The notes beneath the pieces are model-generated. The model searched no databases. It was not told where the DNA came from and saw nothing but the letters and a program-made list of their open reading frames with translations. This document shows positions 54,286 through 62,114 of a stretch of DNA of 64,000 bases, piece by piece. How positions within the stretch are numbered: position 1 is the stretch's first letter; each line of letters opens with the position of its first letter. Both the position numbers and the translations under genes were made by a program. Source of the DNA: Chryseobacterium luteum (lineage in GTDB: Bacteria > Bacteroidota > Bacteroidia > Flavobacteriales > Weeksellaceae); the NCBI RefSeq assembly GCF_000737785.1, contig NZ_JPRO01000001.1:62001-126000 (forward strand), written 5' to 3'.

Positions 54286-54749
54286 TGGATGCAATACATT
54301 TAATAAGTAAACAATATATTAACACAAGTATTTTACTTAACAAATTAGAAAATGTAGCTCTAACGATAGAAAGTGAATATCTCCCACAAAGAAGTATACG
54401 ACTGGCTAACGTTCAAATCAAAAAAGGAGAAGGGTATAATAATAGTGAATACCTCGATATTTATATCAGAGATCTAGAAGGCTACAACACATCGTTTAAC
54501 AATCTATATGGGATCAATAATTACGGTATTCTTGTAGAAATAGATTACAACAAAAACGAAAATCTTATTGTTCCATTTTTACGTGAGATCTTAAAAGAAA
54601 TGCCGGAATTATTAGTCTATGATGAAGAAACTCCTAAAGGAATAGATTGTTATGTATATAACAAACAATTTTTCGATAATAATCCAGGAACAGATTATTA
54701 TGCAGTTTTAGATAAAAATCCGCCTAAAAGTTTAAATGATCTGGCTTAA
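54285..54749 (+). CDS. Immunity protein candidate of the nuclease-tipped toxin
   Basis: 154 residues, no signal peptide, acidic, alpha/beta. Starts one base inside the toxin's stop codon, so the two are translationally coupled. No family recognised. Cytoplasmic location matches a nuclease target. Role inferred from position. Confidence 0.6.
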   Translation: MDAIHLISKQYINTSILLNKLENVALTIESEYLPQRSIRLANVQIKKGEGYNNSEYLDIYIRDLEGYNTSFNNLYGINNYGILVEIDYNKNENLIVPFLREILKEMPELLVYDEETPKGIDCYVYNKQFFDNNPGTDYYAVLDKNPPKSLNDLA

Positions 54750-54754
54750 AACTC

Positions 54755-54776
54755 AACCGCTCTTTTAGGGCGGTTT
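54755..54776 (+). terminator. Terminator of the toxin-immunity operon
   Basis: AACCGCTC, short loop, GGGCGGTT plus T run, six bases after the stop codon and just before the next dyad. Confidence 0.75.
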
Positions 54777-54788
54777 TTAATTATAATA

Positions 54789-54822
54789 CGACAAGTTCTG
54801 TCGCTTTCCCGTTCTACCTTTG
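54789..54822 (+). promoter_or_regulatory. Dyad promoter 6 (for the patatin)
   Basis: CGACAAGTTCTGTCG (54789-54803; perfect CGACA/TGTCG arms), 11 bases, TACCTTTG (54815-54822). The leader is about 125 nt and contains a two-part hairpin, CCAAC...GCTTT / AAAGC...GTTGG (54867-54897). Confidence 0.82.
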
Positions 54823-54950
54823 TTTTGTAAGAAAACGTCGGTTAACTGAGATCTCAAATACTGGACCCAACATCCGCTTTTTAAAGCAGAGAGTTGGTTT
54901 TAATTGTCTCAGGACCTTAATTTTTCTTTTAAAAACCAACAAAACATCAC

Positions 54951-55988
54951 ATGAAAAAGACAACCATTCTTTCTTTGGACGGGGGCGGAATCAGGGGAAT
55001 TATCACCTGTATTATTCTGCGCTACATAGAAGAACAGCTTCAGTATCATGATAATCCGGGCGCCAAACTCGGTGATTATTTTGATCTGGTTGCGGGAAGC
55101 AGTACAGGAGGACTGATTGCTTCTATTATTCTATGTCCCGATGAACACCGGAAGGCAAAATATTCTATCCAGAAAGGGCTGGAATTATATGCTGAAAAGG
55201 GAGGCGACATCTTTCAGGTTTCTTTTTGGGAAAAGCTGGTCAATCCGTTTGGCCTGCTTAATGAAAAAATTTCCCAGGAAGCACTTGAAAAAAATCTGAA
55301 TGACTTTTTTGGAATTCTGGAACTTAAAGAATTTATAAAACCATGTTTAATAACCAGTTATGATATTGAAAACAGAAGAGCAAAACTTTTTAATTCCTGG
55401 GAAGCGAATCTGAGTACGGATAACTTTTATGTAAAAGATATTTGCAGAGCAACATCAGCAGCTCCTACCTATTTCAGTCCGGTGCAGATCAAATCTATGT
55501 ACGGACAAATCTTCAGCCTGATCGATGGCGGTATGTTTGCCAACAATCCGGCTCTCTGCGCTTATGCGGAAGCTAGAAAAATTCCTTTTGCGGAAGTATT
55601 GAAGAATCATCAGAAAGCCAATCATCCCGGCGTGAATGATATGATCATGGTTTCTATCGGAACAGGTATTGAGGCCAAGCCTTATTCTTTCAGAAAACTG
55701 CAAAAGTCAGGGAAGATAGGCTGGGTAAATCCCATTATTGATATATTAATGTCTGCCAACGCGGAAACAGTAGATTATCAGCTTTGCCAGATGTTTCAGA
55801 CTTTAGGCCAGCGAAATCAGAAAAATTATTACAGGCTGAATCCTTCATTAAAAAATGCCTCTCCGGCAATGGATAATGTAAGAAGATCAAATATTGAAAA
55901 CCTCATCCAGGCAGGACTGAGCTATATTGATGATAACAGAGAAATTCTGAACCAAATCGTACAGAAACTGATCAAAAATAAAATATAA
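54951..55988 (+). CDS. Patatin-like phospholipase
   Basis: 345 residues, no signal peptide. Oxyanion loop DGGGIRG (10-16), nucleophile elbow GSSTG with Ser51, and catalytic Asp192 in LIDGGMFANNP are all present, the full Ser-Asp dyad of patatins. Similar enzymes act as phospholipase A effectors of secretion systems or in anti-phage signalling; no cyclase or sensor gene is nearby, so an effector that attacks membranes fits the neighbours better. No immunity gene follows. Own dyad promoter, monocistronic. Confidence 0.92.
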   Translation: MKKTTILSLDGGGIRGIITCIILRYIEEQLQYHDNPGAKLGDYFDLVAGSSTGGLIASIILCPDEHRKAKYSIQKGLELYAEKGGDIFQVSFWEKLVNPFGLLNEKISQEALEKNLNDFFGILELKEFIKPCLITSYDIENRRAKLFNSWEANLSTDNFYVKDICRATSAAPTYFSPVQIKSMYGQIFSLIDGGMFANNPALCAYAEARKIPFAEVLKNHQKANHPGVNDMIMVSIGTGIEAKPYSFRKLQKSGKIGWVNPIIDILMSANAETVDYQLCQMFQTLGQRNQKNYYRLNPSLKNASPAMDNVRRSNIENLIQAGLSYIDDNREILNQIVQKLIKNKI

Positions 55989-56003
55989 GCTTTTTAGCTT
56001 ATA
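55984..56003 (+). terminator. Hairpin after the patatin gene
   Basis: TATAAGCT, TTTT loop, AGCTTATA overlapping the stop codon; no T run, so a weak terminator or a message-stabilising hairpin. Confidence 0.45.
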
Positions 56004-56061
56004 ACTACCTAATATAAGCTTAAAAGATAATATTTAAAATTGATAAAAAGTTTTTTAAACA

Positions 56062-56095
56062 CGTCAAGTTTTGTCGTCCTCTCCCACTACTTTTG
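56062..56095 (+). promoter_or_regulatory. Dyad promoter 7 (for the small acidic protein)
   Basis: CGTCAAGTTTTGTCG (56062-56076), 11 bases, TACTTTTG (56088-56095). Confidence 0.8.
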
Positions 56096-56220
56096 GAGTA
56101 TAAACAAAGACACAAAAAAACAATCATTAAAATTTTAAAAAGCCTTTGAATTCAACATTTATCAATGCTGGACAGCCGGAAATATGTTCACAACATCACC
56201 TCAACCTTAAGACACAACAC

Positions 56221-56391
56221 ATGGAAACACCAGATCACAATCCAGATATCCTTTTCGATGAAGATCTCTATACTATTGAATGGAGCGATATCGAACATGC
56301 TGAGATGGACTATGAAAACTATCTCAATGACATTGAAAGTTTTTTCAGGAAAGATTTCGAAGATGCTATTCCTGAAGAAAATACATACTAA
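56221..56391 (+). CDS. Very acidic 56-residue protein
   Basis: Starts at ATG 56221; a TTG 75 bases upstream would add 25 residues of unlikely sequence. Of 56 residues 19 are Asp or Glu and only two are Lys or Arg (FDEDLYTIEWSDIEHAEMDY is the core). No family recognised. It has its own dyad promoter and is followed at once by another. Its charge resembles DNA-mimic or chaperone-like small proteins, but that is no more than a resemblance. Confidence 0.55.
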   Translation: METPDHNPDILFDEDLYTIEWSDIEHAEMDYENYLNDIESFFRKDFEDAIPEENTY

Positions 56392-56404
56392 ATAAATTTT
56401 AACA

Positions 56405-56438
56405 CGACAAGTTCTGACGCTGTCCGGAATTATCTTTG
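56405..56438 (+). promoter_or_regulatory. Dyad promoter 8 (for the fibre-like operon)
   Basis: CGACAAGTTCTGACG (56405-56419), 11 bases, TATCTTTG (56431-56438). Leader of about 245 nt; see findings for its similarity to two other leaders. Confidence 0.8.
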
Positions 56439-56687
56439 AAACACCCAATCAAGACACCCGACAACATCTCATAATCATTCAAACACACCTTTGAATCTAT
56501 CATTCACAAAATGCCGGACAGCCAGAACTATGTCTAAAAATCTATAAAAAATATGAAAATGTAACCATAAGGAGGAAAGACATCCGGCAATCACTAAAAA
56601 AACTAAGACTGAAAAAACCGAAAGATCTACTAAAAAGATTTTTCCAAACATAACCTATTAATCAACCAAAAAATCACACAATTTATT

Positions 56688-58919
56688 ATGAAAACAAAAG
56701 AAGATTTAAAACTCTACTTCGAAAACGGAGATAAGCCTACACAGGAACAATTCTGGGACTGGCAGGACTCTTATTGGCATAAAAGCGAGATGATCCCGTT
56801 ACACCAAATTGCAAACATTGATGCCTTAAGCGTTGAAGGTCTATTAGGGAATATAAAATCAGGAGGGGTTCGGGATTGGGTTCTGGGTTCCTACAAAGCT
56901 GGTGAAGTTGTCAGACATCTTGGTGTTTTATGGAAAGCTAAAATAGATATTACAAGTGCAGTTCCAGGTAATAATGCTAACTGGGAGGTCTATTTCCCAT
57001 TTCTTAAGTCCCCAGGTATTTTTACATCACATTCAACTACTTTGACGATTAATGTTGTTACTAATACCGTTACTTTAATTGGTACTTCAACAAATAAAAT
57101 TATCACAAATCAAGGTGTATTTAATATTCGGGCACAGTCTGTTGATACTTCGGCTAATCCAACATATTATGCGATTGTTTATAATACCTTAAGTACCAAT
57201 GCAAGAGCAGTTACAATTTATAATAATGCTGCAACACCTTTGGAGATTAATGATTATGTTTTATTTTATGTATTAAATCTAAATTCAACACTACAGGATG
57301 TTTTTGGAGCTAAAGGGTACACTTTAATCAATACAACAGGAACAATCGCTTACCCAATAAAGCCTGTATCAGTTGCTGATGTTTTATATAATAAAATATT
57401 TTCAACCTGGCAGGAATCAAGAACTTCAGATGAAAAATTTTGGCTTAGTAAAGCAATTTTGGATGCTGAATTCTATAATGTAAAAGATAATACGGTTGTT
57501 ACATTATATGGACTGGGAAAAAATGTTACAACTACTAATTCATACCTCGGTTTTATTTATGCAGAAACAGGTAAGCCCGCACTGTTCCTGTACGCAGATG
57601 AATTTAATAATGCATTCTCTATGCCTTATGATCCTCTATTGCATTCTGGGGTAAAAACGTATTATCTCAGATCAGGCACTAAAAGGGAATCCAATACAAC
57701 AATATATGGAAAAGTAACGATTGACTGGTCTCAAGTACCTAATCAGAAAAGAGTAGTTGAAAGTAATTCAGGAGTAATCAATAATAGTCATTTAAGCAGG
57801 ACATCATATCAAAAGTCAGAAGTTTTTAATAATCCTTTGGGGTTTGTAAAGTTTGCACGGTCCCATAGTTTCAATGATTATTATTCTGCGCCAAAATTAG
57901 AAAGTTATGCCGGCACGGATGGATCTGGAATTCCAAAAATGCCCTATCAGGATTGTAGAGAATGGGCATTAAAATGGGATGAGCTTGTCACCAATACCCC
58001 GCCAGGATATTCAATTACTAAGGAGACACTTACAACTGATGTTCCTACAGACACAAATACTGAGGGGAAACTGCCAATTTACGGTTATACTTTTTCACCT
58101 AACAAGTTAACCGCCGGAGACCCTACCGGAAACAATGCTCAGACACTACCACGAATTGTTTTAAATTGTTCAATTCATGGCTTCGAAAAGACTCCTTCAT
58201 TTGTTGCTTATGAGTTCATGAAACAAGTTCTGACAAATTGGAAATCTCATCCTTTTTTAGAGTATTTGCGATTTAACGTTGAATTCGTGATTATACCGTT
58301 CGCAAACCCACATGGATGGAACGTAGGATCCGGCGCAGGAACCCGCAAGAATTTTAATTTGGTTGATCTAAATAGAAATTTTCCGACATTCTGGGCAGGC
58401 GGTGGCACTTCTGCTGACTCTACATATCCTGGTCAAGCGGCATTATCAGAAATTGAATCCCAGGCAATATATACATTCATGCAGGAAAAAATCACATCAA
58501 ACACTATAATGGGTGTGGATTTCCACAATTTTCACGGCACACCTCAGGCAGATCCGAAAAATTACAATATGGCGTGGGTTGTGAATCTTGGCTCCGAATT
58601 AGGTCAAAGTTCGGCTAATGTTTTAATGAAGGAACTGTCAGCAAAATACAAGGCTAAATCCTTACTAATTCCACAATCCGATGATTATTACATTGGACAA
58701 TCGAATAACTATAACGGCCCTGGCTTTAGTGGTTCTGCAATGAAATCTCTGGGTGCCTTATATGCTTCAACGTTTGAGGTTTGTCAGAACTTCCGATTCA
58801 ATTCTGCTTTTAAAAGCCATGATAGTGATGCTATAACTTTTGGACTTGAAACATTTACCAACTATCTAAGAGTTTTTCTAGCTGAACATTTAGATGAATA
58901 TAACAGAATAAAACCATAA
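56688..58919 (+). CDS. Tail-fibre-like protein with M14 zinc carboxypeptidase domain
   Basis: 743 residues, no signal peptide. Residues 1-36 are the module shared with the next two genes (YFENGDKPTQEQFW, WQDSYWHK). Then a small carbohydrate-binding-like unit (about 65-105, YKAGEVVRHLGVLWKAK), a beta stalk, and an M14-type peptidase (about 480-740): His497 and Glu500 in HGFEK, NLVDLNRNFP, His613/His616 in DFHNFH, and the candidate catalytic Glu697 in TFEVCQ. M14 enzymes trim C-terminal residues or, in some phage and wall enzymes, peptidoglycan peptides. First gene of an operon running to the window's end. Confidence 0.78.
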   Translation: MKTKEDLKLYFENGDKPTQEQFWDWQDSYWHKSEMIPLHQIANIDALSVEGLLGNIKSGGVRDWVLGSYKAGEVVRHLGVLWKAKIDITSAVPGNNANWEVYFPFLKSPGIFTSHSTTLTINVVTNTVTLIGTSTNKIITNQGVFNIRAQSVDTSANPTYYAIVYNTLSTNARAVTIYNNAATPLEINDYVLFYVLNLNSTLQDVFGAKGYTLINTTGTIAYPIKPVSVADVLYNKIFSTWQESRTSDEKFWLSKAILDAEFYNVKDNTVVTLYGLGKNVTTTNSYLGFIYAETGKPALFLYADEFNNAFSMPYDPLLHSGVKTYYLRSGTKRESNTTIYGKVTIDWSQVPNQKRVVESNSGVINNSHLSRTSYQKSEVFNNPLGFVKFARSHSFNDYYSAPKLESYAGTDGSGIPKMPYQDCREWALKWDELVTNTPPGYSITKETLTTDVPTDTNTEGKLPIYGYTFSPNKLTAGDPTGNNAQTLPRIVLNCSIHGFEKTPSFVAYEFMKQVLTNWKSHPFLEYLRFNVEFVIIPFANPHGWNVGSGAGTRKNFNLVDLNRNFPTFWAGGGTSADSTYPGQAALSEIESQAIYTFMQEKITSNTIMGVDFHNFHGTPQADPKNYNMAWVVNLGSELGQSSANVLMKELSAKYKAKSLLIPQSDDYYIGQSNNYNGPGFSGSAMKSLGALYASTFEVCQNFRFNSAFKSHDSDAITFGLETFTNYLRVFLAEHLDEYNRIKP

Positions 58920-59080
58920 AAATCTATTAATGCTCATTATGTCTGTTTTTAGGATAAAACGCATTCAATATCCCATCTCTTAAAAATGTTTCTGCACCCG
59001 ATGGACTGGACTGGACTCATGCTGGCATTCCGGAAACAGCAACAATAATGCGCTATTTCGATTTATAACAACAATTTAAT

Positions 59081-59722
59081 ATGAAAACAAAAGAAGAACT
59101 CAGGCTGTACTTCGAGAACGGAGACAGGCCTACACAGGAAGATTTCTGGACATGGCAGGATTCTTACTGGCACAAGGATGAAAAAATAGACATAACTAAA
59201 ATTGCAGGTCTGGAAAACGGCTTCCCGCGATGGAATGATTTTCATGCGGAAATAGATGAAAACGGAAATGCCACATTAGCGCCTCTCCGGGTTATGAATA
59301 TATTTATAAAGCAAGGTACTCTGCACATTCCTGCAGGATTTGCCTCAGGAAGTGGAATATCAAATGTATTCCTTGCCGACAGTGTTCTAACCATCGGGGA
59401 AGAGGCTTTCAGCAGTAATCAACTCCAATCCCTGACCATTTCAGGAAGTGTTACCACCATCAATGGACGGGCTTTTTCATCTAATCTGCTGGAAACAATA
59501 ACGATTCCAGCGAATGTAAAAGAAATTAAAGAGTATGCTTTTGCCTACAATAAGCTTAGCTCAATATACATTGTGGCCGGGGTTTCAAAGATCGGACCCA
59601 ATGCCTTCAATTACAATCCGGGTATAAATACTGTAATACTTGACAACAATACACAGTACTACTCCAATTCATTTGATCCTAATACCAGGATCATTGGAGG
59701 AACCCTTATCAGCGAATCTTAA
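59081..59722 (+). CDS. Tail-fibre-like protein with BspA-type leucine-rich repeats
   Basis: 213 residues, no signal peptide. Same N-terminal module (YFENGDRPTQEDFW, WQDSYWHKDEKI). The rest is four to five LRR_5/BspA repeats of about 23 residues (SVLTIGEEAFSSNQLQSL, SVTTINGRAFSSNLLETI, NVKEIKEYAFAYNKLSSI), a fold used for binding host proteins or cell surfaces. 161 bases after the M14 gene; that gap shows no promoter box. Confidence 0.8.
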   Translation: MKTKEELRLYFENGDRPTQEDFWTWQDSYWHKDEKIDITKIAGLENGFPRWNDFHAEIDENGNATLAPLRVMNIFIKQGTLHIPAGFASGSGISNVFLADSVLTIGEEAFSSNQLQSLTISGSVTTINGRAFSSNLLETITIPANVKEIKEYAFAYNKLSSIYIVAGVSKIGPNAFNYNPGINTVILDNNTQYYSNSFDPNTRIIGGTLISES

Positions 59723-59734
59723 ATAAATCACAAA

Positions 59735-62092
59735 ATGAAAACAAAACAAGAACTAAAACAATACTTCGAGAACGGGGATATTCCTATCCAGGAACAGTTC
59801 TGGGAGTGGCAGGAATCTTACTGGCACAAGGATGAGAAAATTCCGTCAGATAGATTAGAATATGATTTTTCTCAAAAAGCAGATGTAAATGCTTCCAATT
59901 TAAATCCACAAAATACTCAGCTTTGGAAAGATAAAATAGAAACACAAACATCAATTCAGAATCCGGAATTGAATGGAAATATTTTAACGGTATTTTATAC
60001 AGGAGAAAACGGCATCCAACAGAGTAAAACGGTGGACTTAAGCAGTCTGGCAACCAATAATATCCGTATTGAGAATGCAGAATATGATGCCTCTCAAAAT
60101 ATCATTACAATTACGCAGAATGACGGATCTTCGTTTCCGATCAATCTTTCTGAATTTAGTATTATTCCTACTACCAATGCAGACGGAAGTGTTTCTTTGG
60201 TTCAGGAAGGTGCCGAAAAAGTAAAAATACATAAAGCCGGTATTTCAGGCAGCTATAATGACCTGAGTGATAAGCCTGCTTTTACCGAAAATGATACATT
60301 ACAATCAGTTACAGACCGAGGTAATTCGTCTACAAAAGCTATTGTTTTTAATGCTGATCAAGGCAGAGCCGGAGAATTGAATTTTAATAAAACTCTTTAC
60401 TCCCATTATTTTGGTAATATTAACCCATCACAGACCGGTTACTACAATATGTCTATTGGTTACAATGCTTTGCCAAAAGTAACTACTGGTGGAAGTAATC
60501 TGGCATTTGGGTCTTATTCTTTTTCTGAATTAACGACAGGTAAATGGAATACAGCAGTCGGTGTATTAAGTGGTTCCAAATTAACCACAGGTGACTACAA
60601 CGTATTTATTGGTACGGCATCAGGTGAAAACGTAACGACAAGCAGCCAAAACACAATGGTTGGTGATGAATCAGGAAATCGGACTACCACAGGATTTAAA
60701 AATACTTTTTTAGGTGTGGGAGCAGGTTACTTCAATACTACGGGTAACCTCAATACATTGATAGGCTGGAAAGCCAACAATCAATCAAACTTAGGCGATA
60801 AAAATATTATGATTGGCGTTTCAGCCGGTTCTGGTGTGACAGGCAATAATAATATTTTGATTGGTACAGGGGCAGGAATGAATGATGCAACAATCAGTAA
60901 TAAATTAATCATCCATGGTAATCAGACATTAGCAGGATATTCAAATACTGCTGAAGGAAATTTTGGAAGTTTCCAGCAAGGTCAGTTAAACAGAGCTTTA
61001 ATCACAGGTGATTTTGTAGATCGCTGGGTTAGAATGAATACTGGATTTCTACAAATTGGATCGCCTGCTTCAAATGCTGATGATATAACTATAACTCCCA
61101 CAGCAGGAATAACGGCAGCAAAATTATATACCCCTGCCAGTAATAACGATTATGTGCAACGTGGCTGGATATTTAACAATTACTATAACCAGACCCAAAT
61201 TAATTCACTGCTGAGCAGGACTTATCGTGCAATGGGTTCCGTTGCCAATTTTGGAACTTTACCTGCAACAGGTCAAACAACAGGTGATGTATGGAATTTA
61301 CTTGATACAGGTGAAAACTATGTTTGGGTTGACAACCTGAATAATACCGGCATTCCCGGCTGGGATAAGCTCTCCGGAATGGTTGACGCTTCGGGTTATA
61401 TACCAAGAACAGGAACCGTTACAGGCCAGCCTATAACAGGTGATATTGAATTCTCAACTGCAACACCCGCTTTATTAAAAAGTGGAAACACCTGGGTGGC
61501 AATCAATAATGGAACTTTTGATGTTTCATCAGGCACTTCAGTTTCAGCAATAGATAGATCATCATTGATTGTCAATCAAAATGAAATCTATTTAGGTAAG
61601 CAAAATTCAGGGAGTCCGGGAAAACATATTTCTATATCAAATTTTATTAATTATATAGATATAGGAGCCGAATATGATGGGCCGGGATTGGTCGGTTCAA
61701 GCTATTACGGAGAAAATTATGCTGATCAGTCATTTATCCAGAAGAAATACGCAGACAAACAACACTCTTATACTCATCATGAGGAATTAACAGGCGGAAC
61801 ATGGATCAACGGCAAGCCGGTTTACAAAAAAACTCTGTTTTTAGACCAAATTCCAAGAACCGGCGAGATAGACATTACACAGTTCTTCCCCGATCTTGAA
61901 ACCATTGTCTCCAACCAGATGTTTACAGAATGGTATGCTCTGGATACGGCATTTGCAGGAAATCAATGGCGAACAAAAGTTTACATCACCGTAGAAAAAG
62001 AGAAGGCTACAATTGAACTGTTGGGTGAACCTGACTATAATTATTCCGTCATTGACTCATTTACCCTGACCCTCGAATACACTAAAAAATAA
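59735..62092 (+). CDS. Tail-fibre-like protein with YadA-head-like repeats
   Basis: 785 residues, no signal peptide. N-terminal module (YFENGDIPIQEQFW, WQESYWHKDEKI). A beta stalk follows, then about residues 230-400 with 14- to 20-residue repeats (NTAVGVLSGSKLTTGDYN, NTFLGVGAGYFNTTG, NILIGTGAGMND) like the left-handed head of trimeric YadA adhesins. The C-terminal part includes GTWINGKPVYKKTLF (about 687-701), a pattern I know from phage tail-fibre and receptor-binding proteins. Likely a trimeric receptor-binding fibre. 12 bases after the LRR gene. Confidence 0.8.
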   Translation: MKTKQELKQYFENGDIPIQEQFWEWQESYWHKDEKIPSDRLEYDFSQKADVNASNLNPQNTQLWKDKIETQTSIQNPELNGNILTVFYTGENGIQQSKTVDLSSLATNNIRIENAEYDASQNIITITQNDGSSFPINLSEFSIIPTTNADGSVSLVQEGAEKVKIHKAGISGSYNDLSDKPAFTENDTLQSVTDRGNSSTKAIVFNADQGRAGELNFNKTLYSHYFGNINPSQTGYYNMSIGYNALPKVTTGGSNLAFGSYSFSELTTGKWNTAVGVLSGSKLTTGDYNVFIGTASGENVTTSSQNTMVGDESGNRTTTGFKNTFLGVGAGYFNTTGNLNTLIGWKANNQSNLGDKNIMIGVSAGSGVTGNNNILIGTGAGMNDATISNKLIIHGNQTLAGYSNTAEGNFGSFQQGQLNRALITGDFVDRWVRMNTGFLQIGSPASNADDITITPTAGITAAKLYTPASNNDYVQRGWIFNNYYNQTQINSLLSRTYRAMGSVANFGTLPATGQTTGDVWNLLDTGENYVWVDNLNNTGIPGWDKLSGMVDASGYIPRTGTVTGQPITGDIEFSTATPALLKSGNTWVAINNGTFDVSSGTSVSAIDRSSLIVNQNEIYLGKQNSGSPGKHISISNFINYIDIGAEYDGPGLVGSSYYGENYADQSFIQKKYADKQHSYTHHEELTGGTWINGKPVYKKTLFLDQIPRTGEIDITQFFPDLETIVSNQMFTEWYALDTAFAGNQWRTKVYITVEKEKATIELLGEPDYNYSVIDSFTLTLEYTKK

Positions 62093-62114
62093 ATCATAAA
62101 AATAAAATATTAAA

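Noticed and set aside
54951..55988. Patatin as a CBASS anti-phage effector (CapV)
   Set aside because: No cyclic-nucleotide synthase or ubiquitin-like partner genes are next to it; it has its own dyad promoter shared with toxins.
60530..60900. Short repeats taken as a CRISPR array or tandem DNA repeat
   Set aside because: They are in-frame, degenerate YadA-head-type protein repeats; the DNA repeat units are not identical and have no spacers.
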